DNA from: Alnus glutinosa
Lineage: Eukaryota; Streptophyta; Magnoliopsida; Fagales; Betulaceae
Reading direction: 5' to 3'
Length of the DNA stretch: 64,000 bases
Assembly (NCBI RefSeq): GCF_958979055.1
Contig: NC_084892.1
Coordinates: forward strand, 743,501 to 807,500
Part shown: in pieces, positions 49,080 through 59,730 of the stretch
Numbering within the stretch: position 1 is the stretch's first letter
Layout: each line of letters starts with the position of its first letter
Notes under the pieces: generated by a model
The model's database searches: none
What the model saw: the letters and a program-made list of their open reading frames with translations, nothing else
What the model was told of the DNA's origin: nothing
Made by a program: the position numbers and the translations under genes

Positions 49080-51547
49080 CTCGATTGGAGTTATTTACAC
49101 GTGTCAGTTTTGGAGATCGAAAGGGAGGCAAATCCATTTACAACTTTGCATGCGCTCCTATCTATTTTTCTACAAATTATAAGTTCTGGTCGCGCGTGGC
49201 CGACCTCTGTTTTTTATGAGTGGTTGCTTGTAGTTGTGGATTTTTTGTTTCGTTGAAAGAACTTCACTTACGTGCTGGAATTTTTACCTGTGGAGAAGAC
49301 CGTCCCATATATGCGAACTGTAAGGTTTGGATTCAATTTGGAGTACGTGGTATGATCTGGAAGCTAGGGTTTTTTTTTTCTTTCTCAGATCTCTAGATCT
49401 TTCCCCAAAAAAGATCTGCTCGATCATGAGAAAAGATGACTAAATTAAGTTGAACTGTCAAAGGGAATTGATATCACAGAGTTGAAAACAAATTCATTAT
49501 CTAAAAATATAGTTATAAAACTGAACGCGTTCTAACGTTGTGGCAAGTCTAGGACCAGATATCTGTTCACGTTGTGGCAAGTCGGGTTTGTTGAAAAAAA
49601 TATGTAGGTGGTCTAGACTCTACCCTCCAATATATTAAGTAATCTCTGTATTTACTACGCATGCGTAAAGACTAAAGGATGGGCTGGACAGCCTAGACTG
49701 GACGCAAAATGTTTTCTTCTGGAAGAACAAAACGAATAAATCATAAGTCGTCATGTTAATGCTGTAAAATCCATAGGAATATTTGCTCAACTAGTTTTTT
49801 AGGTTGGCTTAAATTATGAATCACTCCTTGTGATACAAAAATTTATGAAAAGTCTTTATGGTAAACTATAATTACAAATTACTCTCTGAATCCATTTTCT
49901 GCGCGTCCACTCCTAAAGGTGCCGGCCGGGGTGGCTCGCGACCACCCTTTCGATGGACACGTGTTAATTTCTTATTGGACATGACTTAACAAATTAACAG
50001 ATTCTGTTAACTTAGTGAACGCAAAAACGGGTTCTAAAAGTGATTTGTAGTTATAATTTACCGCAATGACTTTTCATGAACTTTTTGTACTATAGAAAGT
50101 AATTCATAATTTAGGCCAAACTCTAAAAACCAATGATACAATTATCCCACATTCATATATAGAAGGGTTTTCAGTTTTCACTGGGTAGGGAGGGATATAT
50201 TGCAATTTTTACTATTTTTTTTTTTTTAGGAGAATTTGTAGATCATTATTTGGTCAATACATACATATTATAATAACAAATAGAATATTCAATGAACAAT
50301 TCCAGGGAACGATCTATATATTACCTCCTACCTACTACGTACGTAGCCTAGCCTCTATTATTACCTATACTACATACTTCATGCCTCGGCTTTCAATTTT
50401 TAACATGAACATATACCATAATTATTAATTAGGCCCTCTAATCCAGGACCAACCTCTTCTATTCTTTCGTCATTCCCTTGGAGATATGTGACCTCTCAAC
50501 TAGGGGCGGGTATAGGTTAAATCATATTGATAGGAATATTTCGACTTTCAAACTAAAGTAGTTAGTTAAATCGGTTTATTCATCATTTTTTTTTTTTTTA
50601 ATAAGCATCACTTTTAAAATTTTCGGTTAAAACAGTTAATTCAGTAAATTGGTATATATATAGTCGGTTAACCGATTATTAGTGGGCTTTTTAAATTGGG
50701 TCAAGGCTATTTTGATGGGCCAAAAAATGGGTTGTTTTTTGGCTAAACCAAAATGGTTTTTTGGGCTGAAGTTTTAATTTGACATGTTTAATGGGCCAAA
50801 TTTGAGTCATTTTGTAATTTGTATTAAAAATCATTTTAAAATTTTTGGTTAAAATGGTTAATTCGGTAAGTCGGTCCGTTAACTGACAACTTTTTTTAAA
50901 AAAAATTTATACCGATTACCGAACCAACCCGAGTTTGGTATAAATATTTTATTCCAAATTTTGATTATTTCAAGAGATGGCTCTATCTTTACATTAATTA
51001 ATTATTGATGTGTTGTCATTATAGTATCTAATTAATATATGATGTGTAAAGGGCATGACTAAATAATGTGGAAATGCAATTTCAATACAAAGAAAGAAGC
51101 ATTAGACATACATTTTAGGGCCTTGATTGCTGCACTACAGTAGCACAACATCCCCTCACATGAGGGTGAGGCCTAGTGTGTGGGCTCCACCCTCATTTGA
51201 GGGGATGTTGTGCACATGTTGTACTAGTGTAGTGAAAATAACATTTTCCCGCATTTTAAGATGAATGGGAGATTAGTCAGGTATCAAAATTTCAAATAGA
51301 CCAAAATAATCCATGCTAATGGCGAAGGGATCGTGAAGTGAGAAATGATAATTTAATTGGATAGTTCATGGGGTAAATTCATTATTCTCCCATTTTATTT
51401 TTCACCAAAATGGCCATTCCCAACAACATATCCTCCAATATCCCATTTCATGGATTTCATATTCGATCTGTCAAAATACAAAGCTGAAGATTAAAGCACC
51501 CCACTGCATGGATACAACCGTTTGTGACACAACATGGCAATCCAAAT
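49080..51547. other. A-B spacer, array unit 3
   Basis: Homologous to 4260-7018, but about 350 bp present in the other copies (the 'ggatgtgggttgcccatg' block) are missing at about 50980. A small MITE lies at 51119-51251. No gene is seen. Confidence 0.7.
51119..51251. mobile_element. MITE with 8-bp target duplication
   Basis: This 133-bp insertion absent from the other spacers lies between cattttag (51111-51118) and cattttaa (51252-51259). The inner part forms a long hairpin: cactacagtagcacaacatc pairs with gatgttgtgcacatgttgta and following gtgtagtg, with cctcacatgagggtg near the centre. An 8-bp duplication suggests hAT-type mobilisation. Confidence 0.65.
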
Positions 51548-51979
51548 CTAGAAGGGACAAAAGGTTATGTTGTACCTCGTTGCCCCGGTGCATTTATAAG
51601 TGGGAGGGTCATTGTCCCCTGGATAGGTGTGGGCTAGTTTGCATAGTCGCTTGAAGGTCTTCGAGTAGTTGTTAGGCTGGCAAGCCCCTGGGCTACTATA
51701 ATTCCCTGTGCAACAATATTTTAGATCCTTAAACTCATCGCACGCGCTATAACACCCAATATACCGCCCATCACTGTTCTGGGCTACTATAGGACTCGGA
51801 CACACGTCACTTATAGCTTCAATACAATCTACGACAGGACATGGCCCAGCCCCGCCGAGTAGAGACCCGCCGTCCGGTTGGATCCGAACGGGAATGTTGT
51901 GGCCGTGGTTCAAGCTCACTTCATAGGAGACAGAAGATGGTTTGATCTCAAAATTGAGAAGGGTGACAGGTAATGCGGG
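51548..51979 (-). pseudogene. Thaumatin-like protein type B, copy B5 (5' truncated, no frameshift)
   Basis: Only the 3' two-thirds of exon 2 remain (from ALPVTLLNFEI to ITFCPF). At gagacccgccg (51863-51873) it lacks the extra A of B2-B4, so the frame stays open through QPDGGSLLGGAGPCPVVDC, which is the normal TLP pattern. Exon 1, the intron and about 250 bp of exon 2 are replaced after 51979 by CACTA-derived sequence. The longer open frame that continues to 52075 is a chance fusion. It shows the ancestral type-B reading frame but cannot make a secreted TLP. Confidence 0.85.
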
Positions 51980-52563
51980 ACGAGTGCTAGAAGTGGTTGT
52001 CTGTCGACATCCAAATGAAAAATGAAAAAATAAATAAATAAATAAAAAAGAATGAACATTATTTGTAATAAACATTTAGATGCAAATATCATAACATCTA
52101 TATATATGTCTATGACTATACCTCATCAAGATTGAACCTGGCGTAGATTTTCGATCCTAAGCAATGGGGGAGGTCGTTCTGCTCTCGCATTCGCTTCATC
52201 CGTTCAGAGACATAAAATTAATTAAACAGTTATTGAAAATACACATAAATGGAAATACAATCAATGACCTACATACCTTTTTTTGCTCGGTACACCATTC
52301 CCTCAACAGATGCTCCACATTTGCGCTGTCATACTTTTCAAAAAATTTAGCAGGTACTCTTGCACGTATTGTTTCTGGCGTATCACCGTCTTGAATTTCA
52401 AGCTCACATTTAAATGTATTCTTCCATTGACAGTGCTTACGTCCCATATCCTGGAACGCTTCGTGCTGTGCCTTTTGGAGATCTACAGATATCGGGAGAT
52501 AAAACTCCTCATGCACATGCAATTTAAAATTTAAGTTTATAAGTTCAACAAAAACATAACCCT

Positions 52564-52621
<58 letters not shown>

Positions 52622-53240
52622 TAAGTTACATATGTGTATTGAAACATTTATATTAAACATATCATCAATGCCTCCCACATGGCCCTCTTTATCTGCATAT
52701 CTAGCTTCGACCATTCGTCCCGCATAGGTACATAGGACCCGCTTCTTACAATATTTCATGTATGTCATCTAAATCGGTTACAGGCTTCTTTGACGGGTAA
52801 CATTGTACTTGAGTACAAGTTTTTCCCCGTCGGGAGCACCCAATTTCTTTCTGGGTCCTTAACCACCTAATACTACACGCTCCCATCTGAATTATACCCT
52901 AACCAAAGAAAATAAAATACTTAAGTTAATATAATAAAAAATAAATTAAGATAAACAATAATAAATGTATATTATTTCAAACCTCATATTAACTGCATAT
53001 ATATTCAGTGATTTAATAATGTATAAATGATTACTTACCCATAAACCAAATCTGGTCTGTCCATAGGGGTTGAGTCATCTGCACGCGCGTCGCCAACCCC
53101 TTCTGAAGGTGGGTTCTGGCTGTCGTCTGGAGGCGGAGACTTGGTGCAGTCGGGAGGCGACTGACAACTGTGGTTGGGGGGCGACATCTCAATGTCGTCC
53201 GCATAAGGCATCTGGCTCTCCCTCGGAGCCGACATCTAGC
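51980..53240 (-). pseudogene. CACTA transposase-associated gene (Transposase_24/Ptta type), broken
   Basis: On the minus strand the pieces run from right to left. 53240-53035 is an Asp/Pro/Ser-rich start (MSAPRESQMPYADDIEMSPP). 52768-52620 reads [20 protein letters not shown]. 52522-52240 reads [19 protein letters not shown] through [20 protein letters not shown], the type of core found in plant CACTA-associated proteins. A short exon after tcgacag| (about 52003) begins QTTTSST and is cut at 51980 by the TLP array. The family normally continues with a Gly-Ser-(Lys/Arg)-(Ser/Pro)-Phe motif, which is missing here. A poly-A tract of 50 lies inside an intron. Confidence 0.6.
52568..52617. repeat. 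Poly-A tract, 50 bp
   Basis: An uninterrupted A-run between two transposase-type exons. It could be an assembly-sensitive homopolymer. Confidence 0.9.
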
Positions 53241-53618
53241 TCTTGCCTGGACACGGCCTCTAGGTCTCTCCTGGCTGTGTCAGCTGGAGCCTGTAAATCT
53301 CATACGTCCCACTATCGGTGCCACATGGTAGGGGTCCAAACCAAGGGTATGGTCCATACGGCATAGAAGGGTATGGGCTACTGATCCCAGTATGACGCTC
53401 TTGGGCCCAGTGTCAAGCCACATGACCCTATGATGTGATTCCTAACTGTGACAGCGTTGGCGAAATAAAAAGATGACAAAGAAGAATAACCAGCGAGGCC
53501 ACCCTGCCCGTGCTCTGCCCGATACCCCGCCGTACCAGGCAATAATGGTCTATAAGCGATTCCTGTGTGGTGTGGCATGGTATACCAGGACCCCTGGGGT
53601 GTGGGCGTGGATGGTACG

Positions 53619-55022
53619 TGTCACGCCCCCATTTTGGAATATAAGGGTATACGTGAACTTGAGCTTAAAAAAAAAGTAAAATCACCCATAGATTGATTTA
53701 AATGGGCAATAGACACAAGATATAGATTAATACTCATATTTTCATTTCATATATATATATATATATTAGCAACATTTCAGTTAGTAGATAATAAGCCAGG
53801 GATCACAAAATAAAACACTGTTCATACACAAAAAAGTCAGTTCGGTCTATGTCCTATTGCTTAGGGAGGGCTTCTACTATCCTCCAAAGTAATCCGGTCC
53901 TGCAGTGTCATTAAACTTTACATAACAAAAAAAAAAAGAAGATCCCTGACTAAACACTACGATCAATCAAAGCAAACATAGACCCATTGGTTGTATCAAT
54001 GGGCCAAAACTGCGGATCATCATAGGTTGCGACCCCTATGGCTACGCCCGCTATGAGGACAATGATGTGGAGCGCCATCTGAAAAGAATTGTAGGGGTAA
54101 GGGGTGAGTTCAACAACTCAATAAGTAACACAACAAAGCATAAGATAGTATAAAAATCACAGTTTGGTATTTTAGAATTTACAATTTACAAATTGATATA
54201 ATAGAACAAATAGAAATTATGAACATGCATTCTTCATTCATAGTGTGTAAGTTTTATCTACCACTGGCTCACTTCCGCATTTTTACCATGAGCAGTGCAC
54301 GTTAAACTCGTCCAAATGACCGATCCCGAAGGACCAATAGGCTCATCCTGTCGTCACAGGAGAGAACTGCCAGGTTAGGAAGCTCCCTAGGTGAAGACCC
54401 CCCGGCCGATAGCCCCAGACTTTTGGTGTGGTTGCCCCCCTACCCATCATCACCATAAGATCCGGATCACATCATTATGGTGCCGTGAGATTAAACTTTA
54501 TGTGATGCACATAAAACATACATTCATGTAAGTGAATCATAGTTTCATCATCCTATTCATATGGTGCACATGTAACATATACATATTTTGAGAATCATAA
54601 TCTCATCGTCATCTTCATTCATATGGTACACATATACGAATATTCATATCATAGTCTTCTCATTCATTCATGTGGTTCACAGGTAACATATTCAGTATTT
54701 CATACTTGAGAGCTATCATATAATCATATGGAGCTTCAATTACATTTCATAAAAGAATAATTATAACTGAAGAAAAAGTGCAAGTAATATTAAAGTGAAA
54801 GAGTCTTTTGAAAATTCCTGACGTTTTTCTTTTGAAAATGTTTTATTTAAAATTTTGCCGGGGTTTTAAGATTGTGTCCCTTACCTGGGTGATCCTAAGT
54901 GAAATCTTAGTTACTTCTACCTAGATTAGATCATAAAAATACATTTAGAGAATATTCAAAATATAATCAATATCTATTCTACCAATATTTCAAAGCAATT
55001 CAGCCCATCAATGTTGGTGGCG

Positions 55023-55069
<47 letters not shown>

Positions 55070-55085
55070 TGAGAGTGAGAAATGA
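53619..55085 (-). mobile_element. LTR-retrotransposon LTR fragment (gypsy-like)
   Basis: It begins TGTCACGCCCCCATTTTGG, the inverted form of a GGGGCGTGACA LTR 3' end. Inside, gtaaggggtgagttcaacaa and ctcaataagtaac match phrases common in plant gypsy LTRs read on the minus strand. I could not locate its other end; a (GT)n(GA)n tract at 55025-55078 marks the approximate limit. No coding region is seen. Confidence 0.4.
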
Positions 55086-55139
55086 CGTTGCTTAAAAAAG
55101 AAAAAAAAATTAAAAATTTTTAAAATTTCTTTTTATTTG

Positions 55140-55335
55140 GGGCAGGTGGCGTGAAATCGTCCCACACAAGCTCGCCCAGTGATATGTGTCGTTTGCCACG
55201 TGGCCAATTTGCGACATGGCCATGTGCCACGTGGCAAAAATGGCGACATGCGTAAGGCATGCACGTCGTCATTGTGTGACATGTGTGTAGACACGTGGCT
55301 ATTGTGCCACGTGTCTGCTATCCACGTCACTAAAT
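55140..55335. repeat. CACGTGGC-type subterminal repeats, internal block
   Basis: gccacgtggc, gacatggccatgtgccacgt and gtgccacgtgtctg repeat, as at both outer ends of the CACTA interval. Confidence 0.7.
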
Positions 55336-56352
55336 AATATATATTATAAGATAAAATATTGTATATATATGTACTATATATTTTATATGTGTAATATACA
55401 TATGTAAATCCTAACCATAACTATACTATATATAGCAATAAACTAGTGTTAGGGTTCAATAAATAGATTATACTAAAAAAAAATACATAGTATTAGTTAA
55501 AAGTTGTATTTATATTTTTCAAGTGTATATAATATTATATGTATAGTACACAAATGTAAACCCTAAACCTAAGTATATATACTATATATAGAACTAAACT
55601 AGAGTTAGGGTTCAATAAATAAAATATACCCAAAAATGTATATATATATACATGTTGAAATAAAGTAGTATTAATTTTTTTAAGTATAAAATTTATATGT
55701 AAAGTACACAATTGTAAACCCTAACCCTACGACAGTAATACGTATACTATATATAGCACAAATTTAGCGTTAGTGAATATAAATAGTATATGTACATTAT
55801 GTATATAGTATTGATTGGAAGTTGTTTTATTTTTTAAAGTTTATATGTATAGTACACAAATGTAAACCCTAAACCTAAGTATATATACTATATATAGCAC
55901 TAAACTAGGGTTAGGGTTCAATAAATAAAATATACCCAAAAATGTGTGTTTGTGTATATATATATATATATATGTTGAAATAAAGTAGTATTAATTTTTT
56001 AAAGTATAAAAATTACTTTTGTAAAGTACATAAATGTAAACCCTAACCCTATGTATACTATATAAGCACAAATCTAGAGTTACATTATATAAATAGTATA
56101 TGTACATTATGTATATAGTATTAATTGGAAGTTGTTTTATTTTTTTAAAGTATATATGTATAGTACACAAATGTAAACTCTAAACCTAATTATATATACT
56201 ATATATAGCACTAAACAAGGGTTAGGGTTCAATAAATAAAATATACCAAAAAATGTATATATATATGTTGAAATAAAGTAGTATTAATTTTTTAAAGAAA
56301 AAAATTACTTATGTAAAGTACACAAATGTAAACCCTAACAGTGTATGTACAT
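55336..56352. repeat. Tandem repeat array with telomere-like motifs, part 1
   Basis: Units of about 150 bp alternate in two forms (about 310 bp per pair). Each has acacaaatgtaaaccctaaa or aaccctaaccctat, then tatatactatatatagcact and aaactagggttagggttcaa. The aaaccctaa and ttagggtt motifs face each other within each unit. Confidence 0.8.
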
Positions 56353-57465
56353 TATGTATATAGGGCTAAGGACCTGGAGGAACAGCTTACAAGCCGCGTG
56401 ACAAACAACTCTGATAGTCTCAATTACAGACCATATATCACCGAGGGAGAAGAGGAGCTCACGAGGAACATGGAAATAAGGTCACATGTTTGACTTTATG
56501 GGCAACATGATCCTGATCTGTGAAGAAGTAATTATCTAGTAGGTCATGATCCTCGTTATGGGCAGATGGGATCAATCCCATCTACTTACAGCCATCTAAG
56601 TCTAGCAGCTGACCTGTATTACAAAATGAATACATCAGCAATGCAACGGTATGCACCCCAACTAGACGAATTGAACCACACAAGACCGATGTTTACTTAC
56701 GGATCTGAGTTGCCTATGATGAACCGATACGGCTTCAACAATAACACCCCAACCTAAGTTTCAAGGCAGCTCAATTGGTTTTGCTCCTACTCCTCACCAT
56801 GCCTATTCACACCATAGTTCAGCAGGTTGGCTGAATGAGTAGTCATGCAGCGAACGTCTTTGTTTTGATCATTGGCGTGCTAGTGGTTGTTGCGTAACTA
56901 CAGAACGGTTGGCGTCCAGCCGTGCAACAGCCTACCATTTGGTCCACTTTGAGTCATTCAAGTGGATGACTCTGTTCTTAAATGTGGGGGTACTCCCGGT
57001 GTGTTTATTAAAAGGTAATTCGGTGAAGTTTGTTTACGTTCTCGTGAAATTAACTCTCAATCATAAGGATCACACAGAGATTGTCCTGCTCAAACAATTT
57101 GACAGTTCCACTTTTGCCTCCTTGATTTTTAAGGCAATTAAAATTTGCATATGTGCCAATTTATGTGCTTAGAATTTGACAAAATTGCAAAATTGGATGA
57201 TGGGGTTTGAGGTTGTGACAAATAACGCTTAAGGGATTGGAGTCTGCGACCGAGTCACAATTCGACCAAGTTTTGAACATTAAACTGGATCAAATGATAG
57301 AGGAATGCAAATTTCTATCTTTGTGCTCACGTTGGAATGATCGGGACCACAAGGCCAACACATTATCCTGTTTTATTTGACAAGGTTGGCTTTTCTGCAG
57401 ACTATCCTCAGGAACTTGTGCATTCACTTTCTTATACGTACCAGACAAGCACAACTTCGGTTTAT
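56353..57465 (+). other. Non-repetitive insert in the repeat array, possible captured gene fragment
   Basis: This block breaks the repeat array and has more gene-like composition. The 63-aa frame at 56566-56757 contains YKMNTSAMQRYAPQLDELNH and ELPMMNRYGFNNN. A neighbouring frame continues FQGSSIGFAPTPHHAYSHHS to WLNE and a stop (about 56755-56842), which looks like a C-terminal tail with one frameshift. Downstream sequence resembles a 3' UTR. I do not recognise the source gene. CACTA elements often carry such pieces. Confidence 0.4.
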
Positions 57466-57661
57466 ATATATAGCATTAATATATTGGAAATTGTTTTATT
57501 TTTTAAAATATATATTTTATATGTGTAGTACACAACCATAAACACTAACCCTACGTATATATACTATATATAGCACTAAACTAGGGTTAGTGCTTAATAA
57601 TTAATAGTATATATACTATTAATTATGTATATAGTATTAATTAAAACAAATATCTTTTTTA

Positions 57662-57722
<61 letters not shown>

Positions 57723-57890
57723 ACAAATGTAAATCCTAATCATACATATATATGCTATACAAATACTAAATTAGGGTTAGGGTTCAAACCATAGAATATA
57801 TCAAAATATGTACGTAGTATTAATTAAAAGTTGTATTTATTTTCAAAAGTATTTATTTTATATGTAAAGTACACTTGGTAACTAACTTCT
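57466..57890. repeat. Tandem repeat array with telomere-like motifs, part 2
   Basis: It resumes the 55.3-56.35 kb pattern (acactaaccctacgtatata, ctatatatagcactaaacta). It includes a (TA)n tract at 57664-57718. Confidence 0.75.
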
Positions 57891-57989
57891 AGTAAAAAAA
57901 ATAGACATCGGGAAGTATTGCATTTTTTATATTTTTAATATGTCAAATATGTTATTTAAATAATTATACATCAATAAATAAATATTTTA

Positions 57990-58388
57990 TATATTTAATA
58001 TATTAGCGATGTGCCAGATGCAACAGGCCGGTTGCCAAAAATGCCACGTGTTGGATTATGGCATGTCATTGGTTTGTCACGTGGCATTTTCTCCCATGTC
58101 ACTAAAAAATTACATTTTTGTTAATTAAAAAAATTACAACATTTAGCCACGTGCTGGTGCGGCAACGTCACCATTTAGCCACGTAGATATATGACACATG
58201 GCCATCTGGCGACATGGGCAAAGGACACGTGGTCATGTGGTCACATGGCTCCATGACATGTGGCAATGTGGCCACATGGGATGGGGACACATGGCCATGT
58301 GGCGCGCAACGTGGCCACATCAGCACGTCGCAACATGGCCACGTGGTTACAGTAACTGTTACTGTAACCATGTGACGAAACGCAATAT
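57990..58388. repeat. CACTA right subterminal repeats
   Basis: Dense tggccacgtgg, gacatgggcaaaggacacgt, catgtggcaatgtggccaca. It contains a short palindrome, ttacagtaactgttactgta, near 58347. It precedes the terminal tttttttgtagtg. Confidence 0.75.
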
Positions 58389-58498
58389 TTTTTTGTAGTG
58401 GGACCATGGCCCCCTTAAATTATTTAGAAAGTAATTAGATACAAAGTTAAGAAAAAACGTATTTAGCTACTACAACTATAACTACACTCATTAATATT

Positions 58499-59663
58499 GA
58501 GCAAAGCTTATGATAGGGTTGAGTGGTCATTTTTGGAGGCTGTCATGTTTAAGTTGGGTTTTGTTCTTGCTTGGATTAAGATGGTTATGGCTTGTGTTAA
58601 AACTGTTAATTATTCTGTGGTGGTTAATGGAAATGTGGTGGGGAATATTTTTCCTTCAAGGGGACTGAGACAAGGAGATCCAATCTCTCCTTATTTATTT
58701 ATCATTTGTGCTGAAGTGTTTAGTTCCCTTTGGCAAAATGCTCAAATGAATGGTTTTATTTCGGGTGTCCCCACTTCTAAAAAGGGTCCCAAGATCACTC
58801 ATTTGTTTTTTGCTGATGATAGCCTGGTCTTTTGTAACGCTAATAGAGTAGAATGGAGAAGACTTCTGAATATTATTGCTACTTATGAAAGAGCTTCCGG
58901 TCAGAAAATTAATTTGCTTAAGACTATTGTTTTTTTCAGTCGAAACACTTGTTTCTCTAGAAGAAAGGAGATCTTGGAATCATCGGACCTTGTGGAGGCA
59001 AATAGGTATGATTCTTATTTGGGTCTTCCTACTTTGGTGGGTAAAAATAGGAATCATGCTTTTAAAGAAATTAAAGAGAGGGTTATTTGGAAATTGAATA
59101 ATTGGAAGTCTAAGTTATTAACTTTGGCGGGTAAGGAAGTTCTTTTAAAGGCTGTAGTGCAGGCTATCCCCACTTATTCTATGAGTGTTTTCCCTCTTCC
59201 TGCTAGTCTTTGTAAGTAACTGAATCAGTTAATGCAATCCTTTTGGTGGGGGCATTTAAATAATGGTTCAAAAATCCATTGGATGAGTTGGTCTAGGATG
59301 GGGAGGTCGAAATCTGCTGGGGGGCTTGGCTTCAGGGATTTGTCTATGTTTAATAAAGCTCTCTTGGCTAAACAGTGCTGGAGGTTTATTCAACACCCTC
59401 ATTCTCTGATTTCCCAAATTATGAAAGCCAAATATTTTCTTGGCCTCGGAACTTGGGAGAAGACCCTCTTTTATTTGGAGAAGCTTTATGGCTGCTAAAG
59501 ACCTTCTCTCCCATGGTATTATTTGGAGAATTGGGGATGGGAATTCCATTAAAATTTGGGGTGACAGATGGTTGCCAAACATTGGCTCTTTGATCTTTTC
59601 TGCTGCCTCGGGTTTGTCTTGTGAAGCAAAGGTGTCGGACCTTATAGATGTTTTTGTTAAGGG
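58499..59663 (+). pseudogene. LINE reverse transcriptase fragment
   Basis: RT motifs include SRGLRQGDPISPYLFIICAE, THLFFADDSLVF (the catalytic FADD) and GLPTLVGKNRN with the thumb-like KLNNWKSKLLTLAGKEVLLK. The frame is closed by TAA at 59217-59219 (after PLPASLCK). Homology continues as QSFWWGHLNNGSKIHWMSW and GGLGFRDLSMFNKALLAKQC. A frameshift follows near 59450-59490, then IWRIGDGNSIKIWGDRWLP, and another stop near 59665. It is inactive. Confidence 0.88.
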
Positions 59664-59730
59664 ATGAAAGTGTTCTTTAATTGATAGTTCTTTTCCTGCT
59701 TATGTTGCAAATATTATTAAAAATATCCCT

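Larger units (their letters stand above)
27175..58400. mobile_element. Interval bounded by CACTA transposon ends (31.2 kb) containing the A3-B5 gene array
   Basis: The left end is CACTACCAAAAAAAATAAAA at 27175. The right end is ATATTTTTTTGTAGTG, ending at 58400. Both are flanked by gga (27172-27174 and 58401-58403), the 3-bp duplication typical of CACTA elements. Joining the flanks gives ggttgtgtgga|ccatggccccct, which matches the uninterrupted spacer (reverse complement of about 1709-1731). Both ends carry dense CACGTGG-type subterminal motifs. The interior holds transposase-type exons at the right (52.2-53.2 kb), a 23-kb TLP array (29.0-51.98 kb), an LTR fragment, a telomere-like repeat array and a possible captured gene piece. 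Without the array and the LTR fragment the element would be about 6.8 kb. Whether the interval moved as one unit is inference. Confidence 0.72.

Noticed and set aside
51980-52075. The N-terminal extension of B5 (MFITNNVHSFLF...) as a replacement signal peptide
   Set aside because: It is intron and exon sequence of the CACTA gene on the same strand. No promoter or cDNA-like structure is seen. A chance fusion is the simplest reading, although expression was not tested.
55336-57890. An interstitial telomere or chromosome fusion
   Set aside because: The aaaccctaa motifs occur once or twice per 150-bp unit in alternating orientation, not as tandem 7-bp repeats.
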